The notes beneath the pieces are model-generated. The model made no database searches. It saw only the letters and a program-made list of their open reading frames with translations, and was not told the DNA's origin. A stretch of 64,000 nucleotides of DNA from Cordia subcordata (taxonomy: Eukaryota > Streptophyta > Magnoliopsida > Boraginales > Cordiaceae). The position numbers and the translations under genes are program-made. Shown here piece by piece: positions 1-9,978 of this stretch; within the stretch, counting starts at the first letter, position 1, and each line of letters starts with the position of its first letter. The DNA lies in NCBI GenBank assembly GCA_028554755.1, contig JAPTOF010000017.1, positions 3,162,001 to 3,226,000 on the forward strand. The letters run 5' to 3'.

Positions 1-75
1 ATAAGCCATTATATTCACCAAGATGGTTGGCATATTGCTACCTTTATTAGCACTAATACCAGGATTGGACGTCAT
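1..75 (-). CDS. Start of gag-like ORF of a Ty3-type retrotransposon (partial)
   Basis: On the minus strand an ATG at 75-73 opens a reading frame that stays open to the window edge, giving about 25 residues beginning MTSNPGISAN. It lies about 60 nt downstream of a primer binding site, which is the usual place for the gag start of a long-leader Ty3 element. Too little is visible to recognise a gag domain, so the assignment rests on position alone. Confidence 0.4.
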   Translation of the reverse strand, partial: MTSNPGISANKGSNMPTILVNIMAY

Positions 76-133
76 GGAGGTTGTTGGTTAAGCGCAAACG
101 TATCGCACTTAGTCACAGCGCCAGTTTATTGAG

Positions 134-151
134 GCCCCACGGTGGGCGCCA
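134..151 (-). other. Primer binding site matching tRNA-Lys
   Basis: On the minus strand the 18 nt read TGGCGCCCACCGTGGGGC. To my knowledge this is a full complement of the 3' end of plant tRNA-Lys(CUU) including CCA. It sits three bases inside the proposed LTR end. It shows that an LTR retrotransposon starts here and runs leftward out of the window. Confidence 0.8.
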
Positions 152-154
152 AAT

Positions 155-854
155 TGTAGAGGATGAATTCTACAATCATGTACAAAGGTTGACTGGGGCT
201 CCAATAACCTGCAAGACCAAGAGGAAATGTGAGCGACGTAACCCTTGACACCGGTGTGGTTCCGGCCAAAGGTACTCCGACGCTCAAGTCAGCGTTGAGT
301 TTCAGATAAAACAATGAATTGTTACACGGCGGGTTATGGACGAAACATGAATATGAATATATTGGTATTTTGTGTCTGTCTTACCTCTTCTGGCGAGCGG
401 TACTTTTATAGTTCCTTGGGTGGAAGAGTCCTTTTTGGTTTTTGGTTCCTTCCTGATCGTGTTGTAATAAGTCTCTGCCAACTATTATGCTCAGCTATAT
501 CGTATTTAGATCATGTATATCCTTCTTTGTGCATATCTTTGAAAGAGACCAAACTCATCCCTAATTGTAGTCACGTTCCAATACTCTAGAAGCATAGAGC
601 GAGCAATGCATGCTAAGAGTCTGGGCCTTAGCCCTAGCCTTTTCAATACATGGCTCAACAAATTGGGCTTCGGACTAAACATAATATGGACCTTCTTAGA
701 TCCTAACAACTTTTGGCCCAAACACCTCCAAAATATAATGCAATTCAATAATGCAGTTCAAAGTCATTTCATGACAAAAAGATATTTGGTGGATACAACT
801 TTTCTTTCGTACATTTTGGTCTTTCACGTTTTAAATGAGAGATTCACTTCAACA
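155..854 (-). repeat. 5' LTR of the left-edge retrotransposon
   Basis: Reading the minus strand, the block begins TGTTGAAG at 854 and ends CCTCTACA at 155, imperfect inverted ends of the TG...CA type, directly before the tRNA-Lys primer binding site. The proposed length is 700 bp. The near end (155) is well fixed by the primer site. The far end is inferred only from the matching terminal bases, because the second LTR lies outside the window. The lineage resembles Tat/Ogre-type Ty3 elements, but this is an inference. Confidence 0.5.
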
Positions 855-857
855 TTT

Positions 858-1000
858 TAAATCATGCAGGATTGGCTCAACAGATGAAAGAGGCTGCTCA
901 ACGCATAAAGAAACTTAAGGCCAAAATATAATATAAGATTTCTTTTATTTTTTTAAATGCCATATTTAAGTTCTTATGAATTACACAAAAGAATAATTAT
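858..1000. repeat. Dispersed direct repeat, copy 1
   Basis: This roughly 140-bp segment (AAATCATGCAG, then a GGCTCAACAG...AAAGAGGC core, then a run ending GGCCAAAA) recurs in the same orientation at 3083-3222 with scattered mismatches. No long ORF or terminal repeats are visible. It could be the edge of an older duplicated element. Confidence 0.55.
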
Positions 1001-1296
1001 ATTTAAGTACTAACGTACTTACAGTTTCTATGAGTGAAACTTCTGATAATCTTGCTTGATTCGAAAACCCCGTGTGTTGCCCAAAGAAAACATCAGACTA
1101 CAAAGCGTTATACGTGTGAACAGAAGCAAGAAAAAGCCCAAAAAGAAAAAAAAAAAAAAAGTAGCGTTAAAAAAAGTGATGGAAAAGGAATAATAATAAT
1201 TTACTACAACAGGCCTTGATTCATGATTTATCATCACGAACAGCAGCATAAGCTGTCGAGTTATCTGCATTTAGATGAGGATCATTAAAAAAAGTG

Positions 1297-1298
<2 letters not shown>

Positions 1299-1330
<32 letters not shown>
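1299..1330. repeat. (AT)n microsatellite
   Basis: An uninterrupted AT dinucleotide run of about 16 units. The small ORF across it (repeated Tyr-Ile) is only a by-product of the repeat. Confidence 0.9.
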
Positions 1331-1334
<4 letters not shown>

Positions 1335-1536
1335 TTTCTTTTACATTAATCATGACCAGATTTCGAGTACTTTAAAGAAGCCAATTCGAAATCTAAGAAA
1401 AAGCAAGATTCTCTGCAACAGAATAAAAAGGATAAGCAAAAAGAAGATCACGGGGTTAATAGTGTGTTTGCACTACAACATTTTATGCTAGTAATTACAT
1501 TTTTCCAGTTATACTTGAAGCAAGTACAGAAAAATA

Positions 1537-1728
1537 GTTACACTTTAAAGTGTAACAAAATATCTTGGTATAATTTTTTATATACCAAGCATTTGGTTAC
1601 ACTTTCAAGTGTAGTTAAAATAGTTATATTTTTAAGTATAATTAAATATCTTTGTATAATTTTTAATATACCAACCATTTGATTACACTTTCTAGTGTAG
1701 CTAAATTAGTTACACTTCCAAGTGTAGC
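1537..1728. repeat. Left subterminal palindrome array of the CACTA element
   Basis: Five 20-bp palindromes begin at 1537, 1596, 1623, 1682 and 1709. The first is perfect: GTTACACTTTAAAGTGTAAC. The spacing alternates 59 and 27 bp, so the array is an 86-bp higher-order unit repeated twice plus one palindrome. Each unit also holds a longer hairpin of the TTGGTATA/TATACCAA type (about 1564-1589 and 1650-1674). Confidence 0.8.
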
Positions 1729-2075
1729 TAAATAATTGGTAAATACAGGTGACATGTGCTTGATACACTTCAAAAGCATGAAGTTGAAGGCTATACCATG
1801 TGCTTTGTCTCATATCAGTGGATCTGAGAATGTTACAATACCATATTATCTATAAAACCAATTAAGGCAAAACTCTCTTTTATTGGTTTTTCTTAATTCA
1901 ATTTTTATACACATTGAACCATTATGTTATAGTTCAAGTTTTACTCTAATTTTAATTCTATTTTTTTTTTTGTGTTCACACATTAAACTATTTTATTTTA
2001 GTTAGAGTGTTTAGGATACAATAATTTTGAGTATGTACGTATGTATGTGTGTATAAAGCAAACCTTAGCTACATT

Positions 2076-2220
2076 TGAAAATATAATTAATATTAGCTAC
2101 ATCTTTAAATGTAGCAAATAGTAGCTACATTTTTAAATGTAGCAATATTTTTTGTTGCATCAATATTAGTTACACTTGTAGCAAGTGCAACAATTTTTGT
2201 TAATTATATTTTCAAATGTA
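2076..2220. repeat. Right subterminal palindromes and inverted repeat of the CACTA element
   Basis: Palindromes of the form GCTACATTTNNAAATGTAGC occur at about 2095-2115 and 2121-2143. A longer inverted repeat pairs 2078-2098 with 2199-2219 (ATTTGAAAATATAATTA and its complement). The motif differs from that of the left arm. Confidence 0.65.
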
Positions 2221-2524
2221 ACTAGAGGTCAAAATATACGTAATTATTGGCATCATTTCTTGTAGTGTTGGAATGATCGATACTTATTCTATTAAAATGA
2301 GAAAATATCTTATAAGATTTAAGACATCTTATTACATACATGTTATGGAAACCCAAAAAGTAACCATACTTTTTATCTTATAAAAAAATAAGCAATTAAT
2401 CCTTATATTATTTTTTTACAACTATTTCATAAGATGTATGTGATAAAATGTCTTAAATCTTATAAGATATCTCCTTATTTTAATAGGATAAGCATCTTAA
2501 GATAAAATCACTCCAAACACACTA

Positions 2525-4040
2525 TAAAATAGTTTCAGATTATGTTCCTTTAATAAAGTGAAAAAAAATTCAAAATGTAAAGTTTTCTTCTTTTTCTCGT
2601 GTTTGGTACTCAATAATGTCTTTAGCGCTAAAATTGATTTGGAATTTCTGATTTTCTATAGTCCATTATGTTGAGAAAGTGCGTTTTGTTATACACATTT
2701 GAGTGTTCGAGAATTTTTTTGTTTTTGTCAATTATTATTCACTTGTTTGACCCAAAAAAAAAAAAAAGAAGAAAATTGAACGAGTAGATAAGATTATTAA
2801 TATATTTTTGTTGTAAACTTTTAACTGGATGAGGTTATTAAGGTCTTTTTGTTGTAAATTTTTAACATTGTTAAAAAGTTTAGACGGTAAGGAGTGTGCA
2901 TACAACTTTTACTCGCGTCAGAGATTTGTTGTGAGACTTTTGACACCATAAGAGAATGTTGTGCACGTAAAATAAATCACAACAATATCAGGTATATTTT
3001 ACCCTTCTTTTTAACATTTTTTGTTCAAAAGACTACGAGTATCCTCTACTATGAACCAAAAAAGAAAAGATTGTTCACCACGTAAATCATGCAGAGGTGA
3101 CTCAACAGGCAAAGAGGCGGCTCAGCACATAAAGAGACCTAAAGCCAAAAAATAATACAAGACTTTTTGTTTTTCCTAGTTGTCATAATTAAGATCTTAT
3201 GAATTAAGAAAAATAAATATGCTTATGAGTATATAAATTAAAAATTGGTGTAAAAATATTTAAACGTTAGAATAATAGAATCTAATAATAAAAGTTTAAC
3301 TATAAAATAGATCACTTCTTGAGGGTCATCTAAATAAATGATGCTACTTCTCAACAAGAGAAAAATTAATTTCTTTGCCTCATTGTTGGAGGAGAAATAT
3401 AATAAAGATTAAAATATATAACTTTAGTTGCTTTATACTCGAATCACCACTTGCTGTTGGTGACGCTGGTGGAGAGAAAAAGGAAAAGATAAAAAACAAA
3501 GAAAAAGAAAAAAGAATATTTTGTCAATCAAAATTCACCTTATTATGATCATTTGCACCAGATACGATGATATCAGTAAAATTTGGATGAGAATGGCATG
3601 CTTGAGAACTTCTCAGAATATAAATTGTAGATACGTAAGAATTATTTTGACGTAAGTTAGAATTTCGAGAATTTCGATCCCTTAAATCGTAAACTAAAGA
3701 GATGTATATAGATGTTTATTTTTACGATGCAAAGGGATATGTAAAACGGTGCAAAGAGTAATTTTTAATCTTTCAAAATACTACAAGAGAAAAGAAAAGA
3801 AAGCATACACAAAACGTGTGGCAATATATTTCCTAAGAGTCACTTTTTTGGATCAATTCTCTCTAATCGCATGTAATCAATCTACCTTTAAATTTAGGGA
3901 AGAAAAAAAAGTATATCAATATATATGCAACTAATGACACCTCAGCCATGCCCTTGCGTAATACGTCGCCCTCAATTGAAAAATACTCAAACAGTTTAAC
4001 TAGTTATTAAAAAAATAGAAAAAGGAAATGATCAGCCACT
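2525..4040. other. AT-rich spacer upstream of the lectin gene
   Basis: No credible gene is seen. It contains the second copy of the dispersed repeat (3083-3222) and several A-rich runs. The last 400 bp before the lectin gene form its presumed promoter. A W-box-like TTTGACG occurs near 3646-3652, a motif bound by WRKY factors in defence genes, but a single short match is weak evidence. Confidence 0.5.
3083..3222. repeat. Dispersed direct repeat, copy 2
   Basis: Same orientation as 858-1000. The shared blocks include AAATCATGCAG, AAAGAGGC, GCTCA, CATAAAGA, CCAAAA and, later, CTTATGAATTA. The two copies bracket about 2.1 kb that includes the MITE and CACTA insertions. Confidence 0.5.
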
Positions 4041-4049
4041 TCTCAAACT

Positions 4050-4058
4050 CTATATAAA
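4050..4058 (+). promoter_or_regulatory. TATA box of the lectin gene
   Basis: CTATATAAA lies 60 bp before the chosen ATG, which puts transcription start near 4080 and leaves a leader of about 30 nt. The spacing is normal for a plant gene. Confidence 0.65.
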
Positions 4059-4109
4059 CTGCGTATATCTTCACATTTGCATATCATCACCATCCCAACA
4101 AAATCAACA

Positions 4110-4760
4110 ATGAAGTGCCACTGCTTGACACTGGCATTTTGCTCTCTCTTATCTCCATTTCTAATAGCCTCAGCCCAGCAATGTGGCCCTGACGGCCCAT
4201 ATTGCGGGCAGAACCAATGCTGCACTGAATTTGGAACCTGTGCTCCCATATTATCTCGTTTATGTCCGCCACCCCCTCCTGGAAGTTGTGGTGCCCAGTG
4301 GGGGGGTGTGCCGTGCCCGGCGGGTTTTTGCTGCAGCAAATGGGGATTCTGTGGCACCACGGATGCATATTGTGCCCCCGAAAATTGCCAAAGCCAATGC
4401 CCTGTTGGTCTTCATTCTTCTGGTCCATCTCCTGATGTTCCTGTACCTCCTCCTGGAAGTTGTGGTCCAGGACCGGACGATCAAAAATGCCAAGACGGCT
4501 TCTGCTGCAGCAAATGGGGATTCTGTGGCAACACCTCCGCTTATTGTGCTCCTGAAAATTGCCAAAGCCAATGTCCTCCTGTACCCCCCGGAAGCTGTGG
4601 TCCAGCAGTTGGGGGTGCTGAATGCCCAAAGGGCTTATGCTGCAGCAAATGGGGATTCTGTGGCAGCACCGAGGCTTATTGCTCGCCTGAAAATTGTGAA
4701 AGTCAATGCCCCCCTTCTCCTTCTGCTTATAAGTCGGGGCTTTTGCTCAACACATTCTAG
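4110..4760 (+). CDS. Secreted multi-hevein-domain chitin-binding lectin
   Basis: A 216-residue intronless protein. The start at 4110 is chosen over the upstream in-frame ATG at 4077 because AACAATGA is a good plant start context and residues 1-22 then form a clean signal peptide ending ASA before QQCG. Mature hevein-type modules follow: a shortened one (23-52) and three full ones (58-98, 116-156, 161-201), joined by Pro-rich linkers. Each full module keeps the eight-Cys pattern and the chitin-binding residues Ser, Trp, aromatic and Tyr (S76, W78, F80, Y87 in the first). Hevein modules bind N-acetylglucosamine polymers such as fungal chitin. No chitinase catalytic domain follows, so a lectin of the wheat-germ or nettle agglutinin kind, secreted or vacuolar and probably defensive, fits best. 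The short tail after 201 has no known domain. Confidence 0.85.
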   Translation: MKCHCLTLAFCSLLSPFLIASAQQCGPDGPYCGQNQCCTEFGTCAPILSRLCPPPPPGSCGAQWGGVPCPAGFCCSKWGFCGTTDAYCAPENCQSQCPVGLHSSGPSPDVPVPPPGSCGPGPDDQKCQDGFCCSKWGFCGNTSAYCAPENCQSQCPPVPPGSCGPAVGGAECPKGLCCSKWGFCGSTEAYCSPENCESQCPPSPSAYKSGLLLNTF

Positions 4761-4852
4761 TTTCGATGCCTGCAAATCAAAATGGCATGTGCTGATCGTG
4801 ACCATACTGAGAATGGAGTCTAGTTTTGCGCCATTTCTAAATAAGGTCATGA

Positions 4853-4858
4853 AATAAA
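4853..4858 (+). terminator. Polyadenylation signal of the lectin gene
   Basis: AATAAA lies 93 bp after the lectin stop codon, the usual distance for a plant poly(A) signal. Confidence 0.55.
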
Positions 4859-4869
4859 ATGTACTTTCT

Positions 4870-6970
4870 ACTGTACATTATTTGTCTCTAATGAAAATCC
4901 ATGTCCGTGGATTGCGATCTCATGCCGAAAAGGACTAACATCCATCTTCATATATCTTTCACTGATCCAGGATTTTACTTTGCAAAGAAACTAGATCAAT
5001 ATTAATCAGCAAAGTATATTAGGAACGGAAAAGAGTAGGTCACCGAATCCACATGGAGAAGGAAATTATCAGCAGACTTCTTTTTCATTTTTATTTTCTA
5101 ACAACCCGATATTGAGTTTAATTGAAGTACTTGATTTTAGAAGATAAATTGAAATTATGATAAATAATAAACATAAATAAAAAGCTGTTAAATAAAGGTC
5201 AAGAGCGAATCATATAGTGAGTTCCAATATTCCTACGATTATATAGCACATAGTATTTACAAAATCAAACTTTCAAATGTCCGAAACGAGTACAGACTAA
5301 AACGAATATGTGAGAAGTAAGTACTTTTCTTAATTATTAGATGTGCATTGATTATTACAAACTTCTTCTTCTTTTTCTTTTCTGGATTAGCTAAGATCAG
5401 TAGTGATCATAACTATTTTTGCCTTGAATATTGATACATTCGATCGATGTGTTACTGAATTATATCTTCATTTGATCGATGTATTACTACACCTCTCTAC
5501 TTGATTGGCTGTCTCCGGAATTCTTACACTTACAGTTAAAACAAAATTAAGTTTAACTAGGTATCTAAAATCTCCGATATTGTTGATTGGTTAATACATT
5601 TTTAACGATTCAATCTTAACAACAATGCTATATAACATGTTGCTGGAAATTAGCTAGTGATATTTAAGTTTTAATTAATTTCTTTTTTATTTCTTTTCTT
5701 GTACGGAATAATATATTTTTAGTAGCAAAAGAGATATACGATTTGATTCTTTATGATTTTTATGACATGAAAAAGAAGATAACATGAAGATGTCTATATA
5801 GATATGCACTTTATAAATTTTTAAGGGTCAATAGATGAGGAATAATTACTTTTTGTATACAAAAACATGTTCGAAGAATACAAAATATTTTCTGTTCATT
5901 TGTTGTACCATGCATATTTTGCTTATGAGAATAGTTGAAGTATAACCTTGTAAGATATGTTATTGGAAAAGTTTGTCATTAATTTTTTAGTGAAATATTT
6001 AATTGGACTTCTGCAACCCTAACCTAAACTCTTGGCTCCCCACTAATGCGAGCGTTCGTCCAATGTCTTGAAAGGGAAAAAAGCAAACACCTAAATAATA
6101 AAAAAATTCTCTCTTGACAGTGATATATGATGTATTTGTAAATTTTAGATATGAAAATATGTAGAATTCGCCTATAAAAAGGTATAAAAAACAAGAAAAA
6201 AAAGAAAGAAAAAAATAGACTAGGCATAAATCGGTACGACGTTTGCTTTATTTCTTTGCTTCTGAAACGTGGGTATTGGCCGACAGCTAGGTGGATTGAT
6301 GTTGCCATTAAAAGACAAGAAGAGAAAAGAAAAAACTAGTAAGCTCTAATATTACATGCTTATAATTTTTATACTATACATTCATAATTTTATATTTATA
6401 TTTAAAACTTTATATTATATATTCACAACTTTTAATTATTTACAAATTCATATTACATGGTCACAATTTTAAATGCTTACAGATCTCACATTATTTATTT
6501 CTAATTTTTATGCTATATATTCATTATATATATTCACAATCTTATATTATATTATTGCAAAATTTAAAATGAACTTGTACAAAATAATAGCAGTATATTC
6601 ACAAGTTTAGAATTAAACGTTTACAACATAAAAATATATGTTCACAATTCATCAACGCAAAGTCTAAATTATATAAGGTATATTCTCAACTATAACTTCA
6701 TACTTTGTCAATTATAATTCACAAATCTCAAACAACGCAAATTACAAAATCTTAACCAACAGATGGTCTTCTCATTCATACACATAACTTAGTAATGATT
6801 GGCCAAAAAAAAAAGGAAAAAGAAAAAATGACTTGTGTGGAGTCTAGAGATAACTTCCAACACAGCAACTCTGCTCCCCGTATTATTCATTAATGACCAT
6901 GAAGATAATTTGGATGAGGTTCACACACCATAAATATATACTTCCAGCACAAATTCGCGAAATGGGAAAA
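4870..6970. other. AT-rich intergenic spacer
   Basis: No gene is recognised. From about 6340 to 6740 the DNA is almost pure A/T broken by recurrent ATTCACAA-like words at irregular spacing. A similar texture on the other strand lies at 42240-42790. Confidence 0.5.
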
Positions 6971-6978
6971 CTAAAGAG

Positions 6979-7272
6979 ATGAAAGTATTAGCTCAGAGTG
7001 TAGCTTTCTTGGCTGTCCCTTTGTCGCCTACAGAACCATGGTCATGGCAAAAGCCAAAGCTTCGCAACTCTCCACATACCCAACCCATCACCCCCACAGA
7101 ACTTCTTTCTATGACAATTCCCCACAAATATAATGTTGTTGTCTGTGGAAGCAGTTCTAGTGACCCCAAAGAGCTGGTGTTCTTTGATGAAAACGATATG
7201 GTGGAAGACATGCATGGGTATCTCAATTACCTCTTAAAAAAGCATGTGGAGAGAATCAATTGTAGAGATTAG
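6979..7272 (+). CDS. Hypothetical protein or first-exon fragment, possibly plastid-targeted
   Basis: A 97-codon ORF, unrecognised. Residues 1-55 are rich in Ser, Thr, Pro and basic residues with few acids, as in a chloroplast transit peptide. An acidic stretch follows (KELVFFDENDMVEDM), and then the sequence loses character after NYL near residue 86. Its composition differs from the surrounding AT-rich DNA, which favours real coding ancestry. The stop soon after suggests either a missed splice donor or a truncated gene copy. No downstream exon was found in the next kilobase. Confidence 0.35.
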   Translation: MKVLAQSVAFLAVPLSPTEPWSWQKPKLRNSPHTQPITPTELLSMTIPHKYNVVVCGSSSSDPKELVFFDENDMVEDMHGYLNYLLKKHVERINCRD

Positions 7273-7279
7273 GGGAAAG

Positions 7280-8079
7280 AGAAAGAGAAAGGAGATAGAA
7301 GGAAAAGGAGGATATCTGGAATAAGGAGAGAAGAAAGAAAAAGGGAGAGGAGGGAGAAGAAAGAGATAACCTTGCATATTCTTTCCTTCTTTTTTTTTTA
7401 AATAGGAGTGAGTTACCCATGCTCTAAGGAGGTGACCAATGTTAAAAGGTACACAGTGACATTCGTGCACGATAAAATTTGTTGCTAAAATAAGCGTAAG
7501 GGCAGATCTTTTCCTCATGGTTGGTAATTGGACAAAACAATTTATCAATCTCTGGACTTTAGCTACTAGGGCTAAAAGTAGCCGATCTCAAATGATTGTA
7601 AGAGTTTATTTTGTTTTACTTATTTGGATATAAATAAATTTTTTTTTGGTGAAATGAGAGGTTCTTCTGCTAGATTTTATTATCACAAAAAACCAAATAT
7701 GAATAGAGGGAGACAGAAACCAAACTCTCTAGTCTACTCTTAGGCATAGAATGTTGACAAACCAACCTTCGTACAGAAGTAAGATGGAAATGCAAAATGC
7801 AAATGCACAAAAAAGGAAATAAAGTAGTATTACTATTTTTGTAAAAGAAACCAATAAAAAATAAACGAGATAGTACTACTATCCTTACAAAACACCCTAA
7901 ACACCTAAGGTCTAAAATTGAGAATATTCATTTTATCGCATCTCACAAGAGCGCACAAGATCCCTAAGTCCTCAATTGTATCAAACACGATTAATCCTGC
8001 TGTATTTGCCCAAAATTCGCAATATGCTCTGGTGGTCTATTACCTTCTCGACAAATATGCTCCACTTGAGCTTGAAGAT
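7280..8079. other. Spacer without recognisable gene
   Basis: A GA-rich stretch (7270-7370) is followed by AT-rich DNA. The short ORFs here look like chance frames. Nothing further is supported. Confidence 0.4.
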
Positions 8080-9155
8080 TGTCACACCCTCAAAACCCGC
8101 CTGAGCGAATTTCATGAATCGAGACTGCCACGCATTTGAGAAGGGACATCCTTCCTAAGTTTGCAAGGCAAAAGCACCAAATCTAAAAGCCATAAATATC
8201 TTAACATGTTTAGAGCATCTAAAATCCCAATATTTTCCAAAAGTCCAGATCTCCAAAAAAAATTCAAAACAAGAATCTCCAAAGTTCATCATCAAGTAAT
8301 AGAGGAACCAAAGAAAGAAAATGCTCAACATGAAAATAAATAGACCTAAACAAATCAACCATCTCTTTATTCTAGAATCCTAATAACTTTAAGACTAAGG
8401 TGGTCTTCTAGCCCCAACTATGTGAACTAATTCTCCACATTTACCATAATATAATTCAAGATTACAAAGAAAAACAACAAAATGAGATAAGAGAAATCTC
8501 AACAAGTACTAGACCGCACAAACAAAAATTTGAACCACCCGGACAAGCTCATATATACATGTATACTTTTAAATGTGAGTAGACTTAATAGAGATAGGAA
8601 TAAAACATGACATCATAAGCATAAACACTAAAAACTTCTGACCAAAGCATAAAACAACTGACGCTTATTAACAAAAATAAATACATAATTTAATTTATTT
8701 TTTCCCCTTTCTTTTCCCAACTATGCCAACAAACATAAGAACGGATAAGATTTCATGAAATAAGGGTTAAGGCTACAATTCTGGTAGTATAGGTCAAAGA
8801 GTGGTTTGTTGTCGCACATACCACTAAAAGTAAGATAAGTCCCAATGAAGACATATTGCATTACACAAGGAATGGTGTATGAACCCCACCACCGAGGGCT
8901 AACGAAGACACGGCCTAAATAGTAATGGCATAAAAGGGCTACTCATAAGTTGTAAAGGACTATTAGAAAACACGTTTATCACTTAAACACCATTAAATAG
9001 ACATTTATGTTATTTGTTAGTTTTCCTTTTTTTTTTTTCTAAACAGAAAAAAAAATACATGAGTTACATGACTAACTTTAAAGAACCAGTTTCAAGTTTC
9101 ATGAATAAAAAATTAAATTCGTACAGACAATTTTTTTTCTAAGAAACCCTTTTTT

Positions 9156-9157
<2 letters not shown>

Positions 9158-9194
<37 letters not shown>
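9158..9194. repeat. (AT)n microsatellite
   Basis: A run of about 18 AT units inside the proposed 3' LTR of element A. Confidence 0.85.
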
Positions 9195-9196
<2 letters not shown>

Positions 9197-9629
9197 TCAT
9201 AACCTAATTTAAATCATCTATTCAACTAATTATATAAAGAATTTCCCCAAATCTAACATATAACCAACAAAATATCAAATAATTCAAATGAGAGGTCTTC
9301 GGACTTACCTTATTCATGAGTAGAACCTAAAAGCTAACTCTCAGTCTTGCAAAGAGACAACCTAAGAATCACAATCCTAATTTAAAAAGCGCAAGATTAA
9401 CACTTGAAATATTGTCTAGAGGCCTCATCGGTATAACCTATAATATCGTAGACCTTGGAAGCACTTACCTAAGAACGTAGACACCGCAAGTCTTTATTGG
9501 TTAGATTCGTGCGTTATAACTGTATCTCTAGTTCTTGCTCCCATATTCTTTTGTAGAACTATAGAATAAACGTAATTTTTTTAGTACTCTTCGTACATAT
9601 CTTTTTTCATATATATAAGTAAGTCCTTT

Positions 9630-9797
9630 ACCCAAGTAGAAGTCTTCTTATCATTTATATATGTATATTTTTATTTTATTTTATTTTTAAAATGATGGTT
9701 AATTTATTTTATTACCCAAGTAGAAGTCTTCTTATCATTTATCTATATATATTTTTATTTTATTTTATTTTGAAAATGATGGTTAATTTATTTTATC
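9630..9797. repeat. 84-bp tandem duplication in the LTR of element A
   Basis: Two near-identical 84-bp units start ACCCAAGTAGAAGTC at 9630 and 9714 and each ends in GGTTAATTTATTTTAT. There are only a few differences between them. Confidence 0.85.
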
Positions 9798-9874
9798 ATT
9801 TCACAAGGATAATGCTAATTTAAGTGGGAACAAAATCCCATAATTTTAGCCTTGCACAATGGTGGGTCATTACA

Positions 9875-9890
9875 TCTTTCCCCCCAAAGA
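9875..9890 (-). other. Polypurine tract of element A
   Basis: The minus strand reads TCTTTGGGGGGAAAGA immediately before the LTR start TGTAATGACCC, the normal plus-strand primer position for reverse transcription. Confidence 0.7.
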
Positions 9891-9978
9891 AATAGTTTTG
9901 TCCTTGAAGCTACATACCTTGCTCTTCGACGATATTGGGATATTTCTCTCGAGCCTCAGTATTGACTAACCATATCAC

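Larger units (their letters stand above)
1471..2267. mobile_element. Non-autonomous CACTA (En/Spm-type) transposon
   Basis: The left terminus is CACTACAACA and the right terminus is TTCTTGTAGTG, which read inward gives CACTACAAGAA. These are the conserved CACTA ends. It is flanked on both sides by TTG (1468-1470 and 2268-2270), the 3-bp target duplication expected of the superfamily. The 797-bp interior has no transposase ORF but carries arrays of short palindromes near both ends, the usual place for transposase-binding subterminal repeats. It needs a transposase in trans. Confidence 0.85.
1460..2524. mobile_element. Tourist/Harbinger-type MITE split by a CACTA element
   Basis: The left end reads TAGTGTGTTTGGAATGATC once the CACTA insertion is removed. 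The right end, reverse complemented, reads TAGTGTGTTTGGAGTGATTT. The flanks are TAA (1457-1459) and TAA (2525-2527), a 3-bp duplication of the TWA type known for PIF/Harbinger. Without the 797-bp insert and its 3-bp duplication the element is about 265 bp, close to the 271-bp related copy at 47259-47529. The body is rich in TCTTATAAGAT-like palindromes and has no coding capacity. Confidence 0.8.
8080..9874 (-). repeat. 3' LTR of element A (proposed)
   Basis: On the minus strand the LTR starts TGTAATGACCC at 9874, just after the polypurine tract, and is proposed to end GGGTGTGACA at 8080. The two ends are imperfect inverted repeats. The 9874 end is well supported. The 8080 end is inferred from terminal bases only, since the partner LTR is absent. 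Length about 1.8 kb. Confidence 0.55.

Noticed and set aside
4087..4857. Several long ORFs overlapping the lectin gene on both strands
   Set aside because: They are shadows caused by the lectin's high GC and lack of stops. None has a recognisable domain, while the lectin frame has signal peptide and Cys pattern.
8161..8358. Short ORFs on both strands in the proposed LTR of element A
   Set aside because: AT-rich chance frames with no motif.
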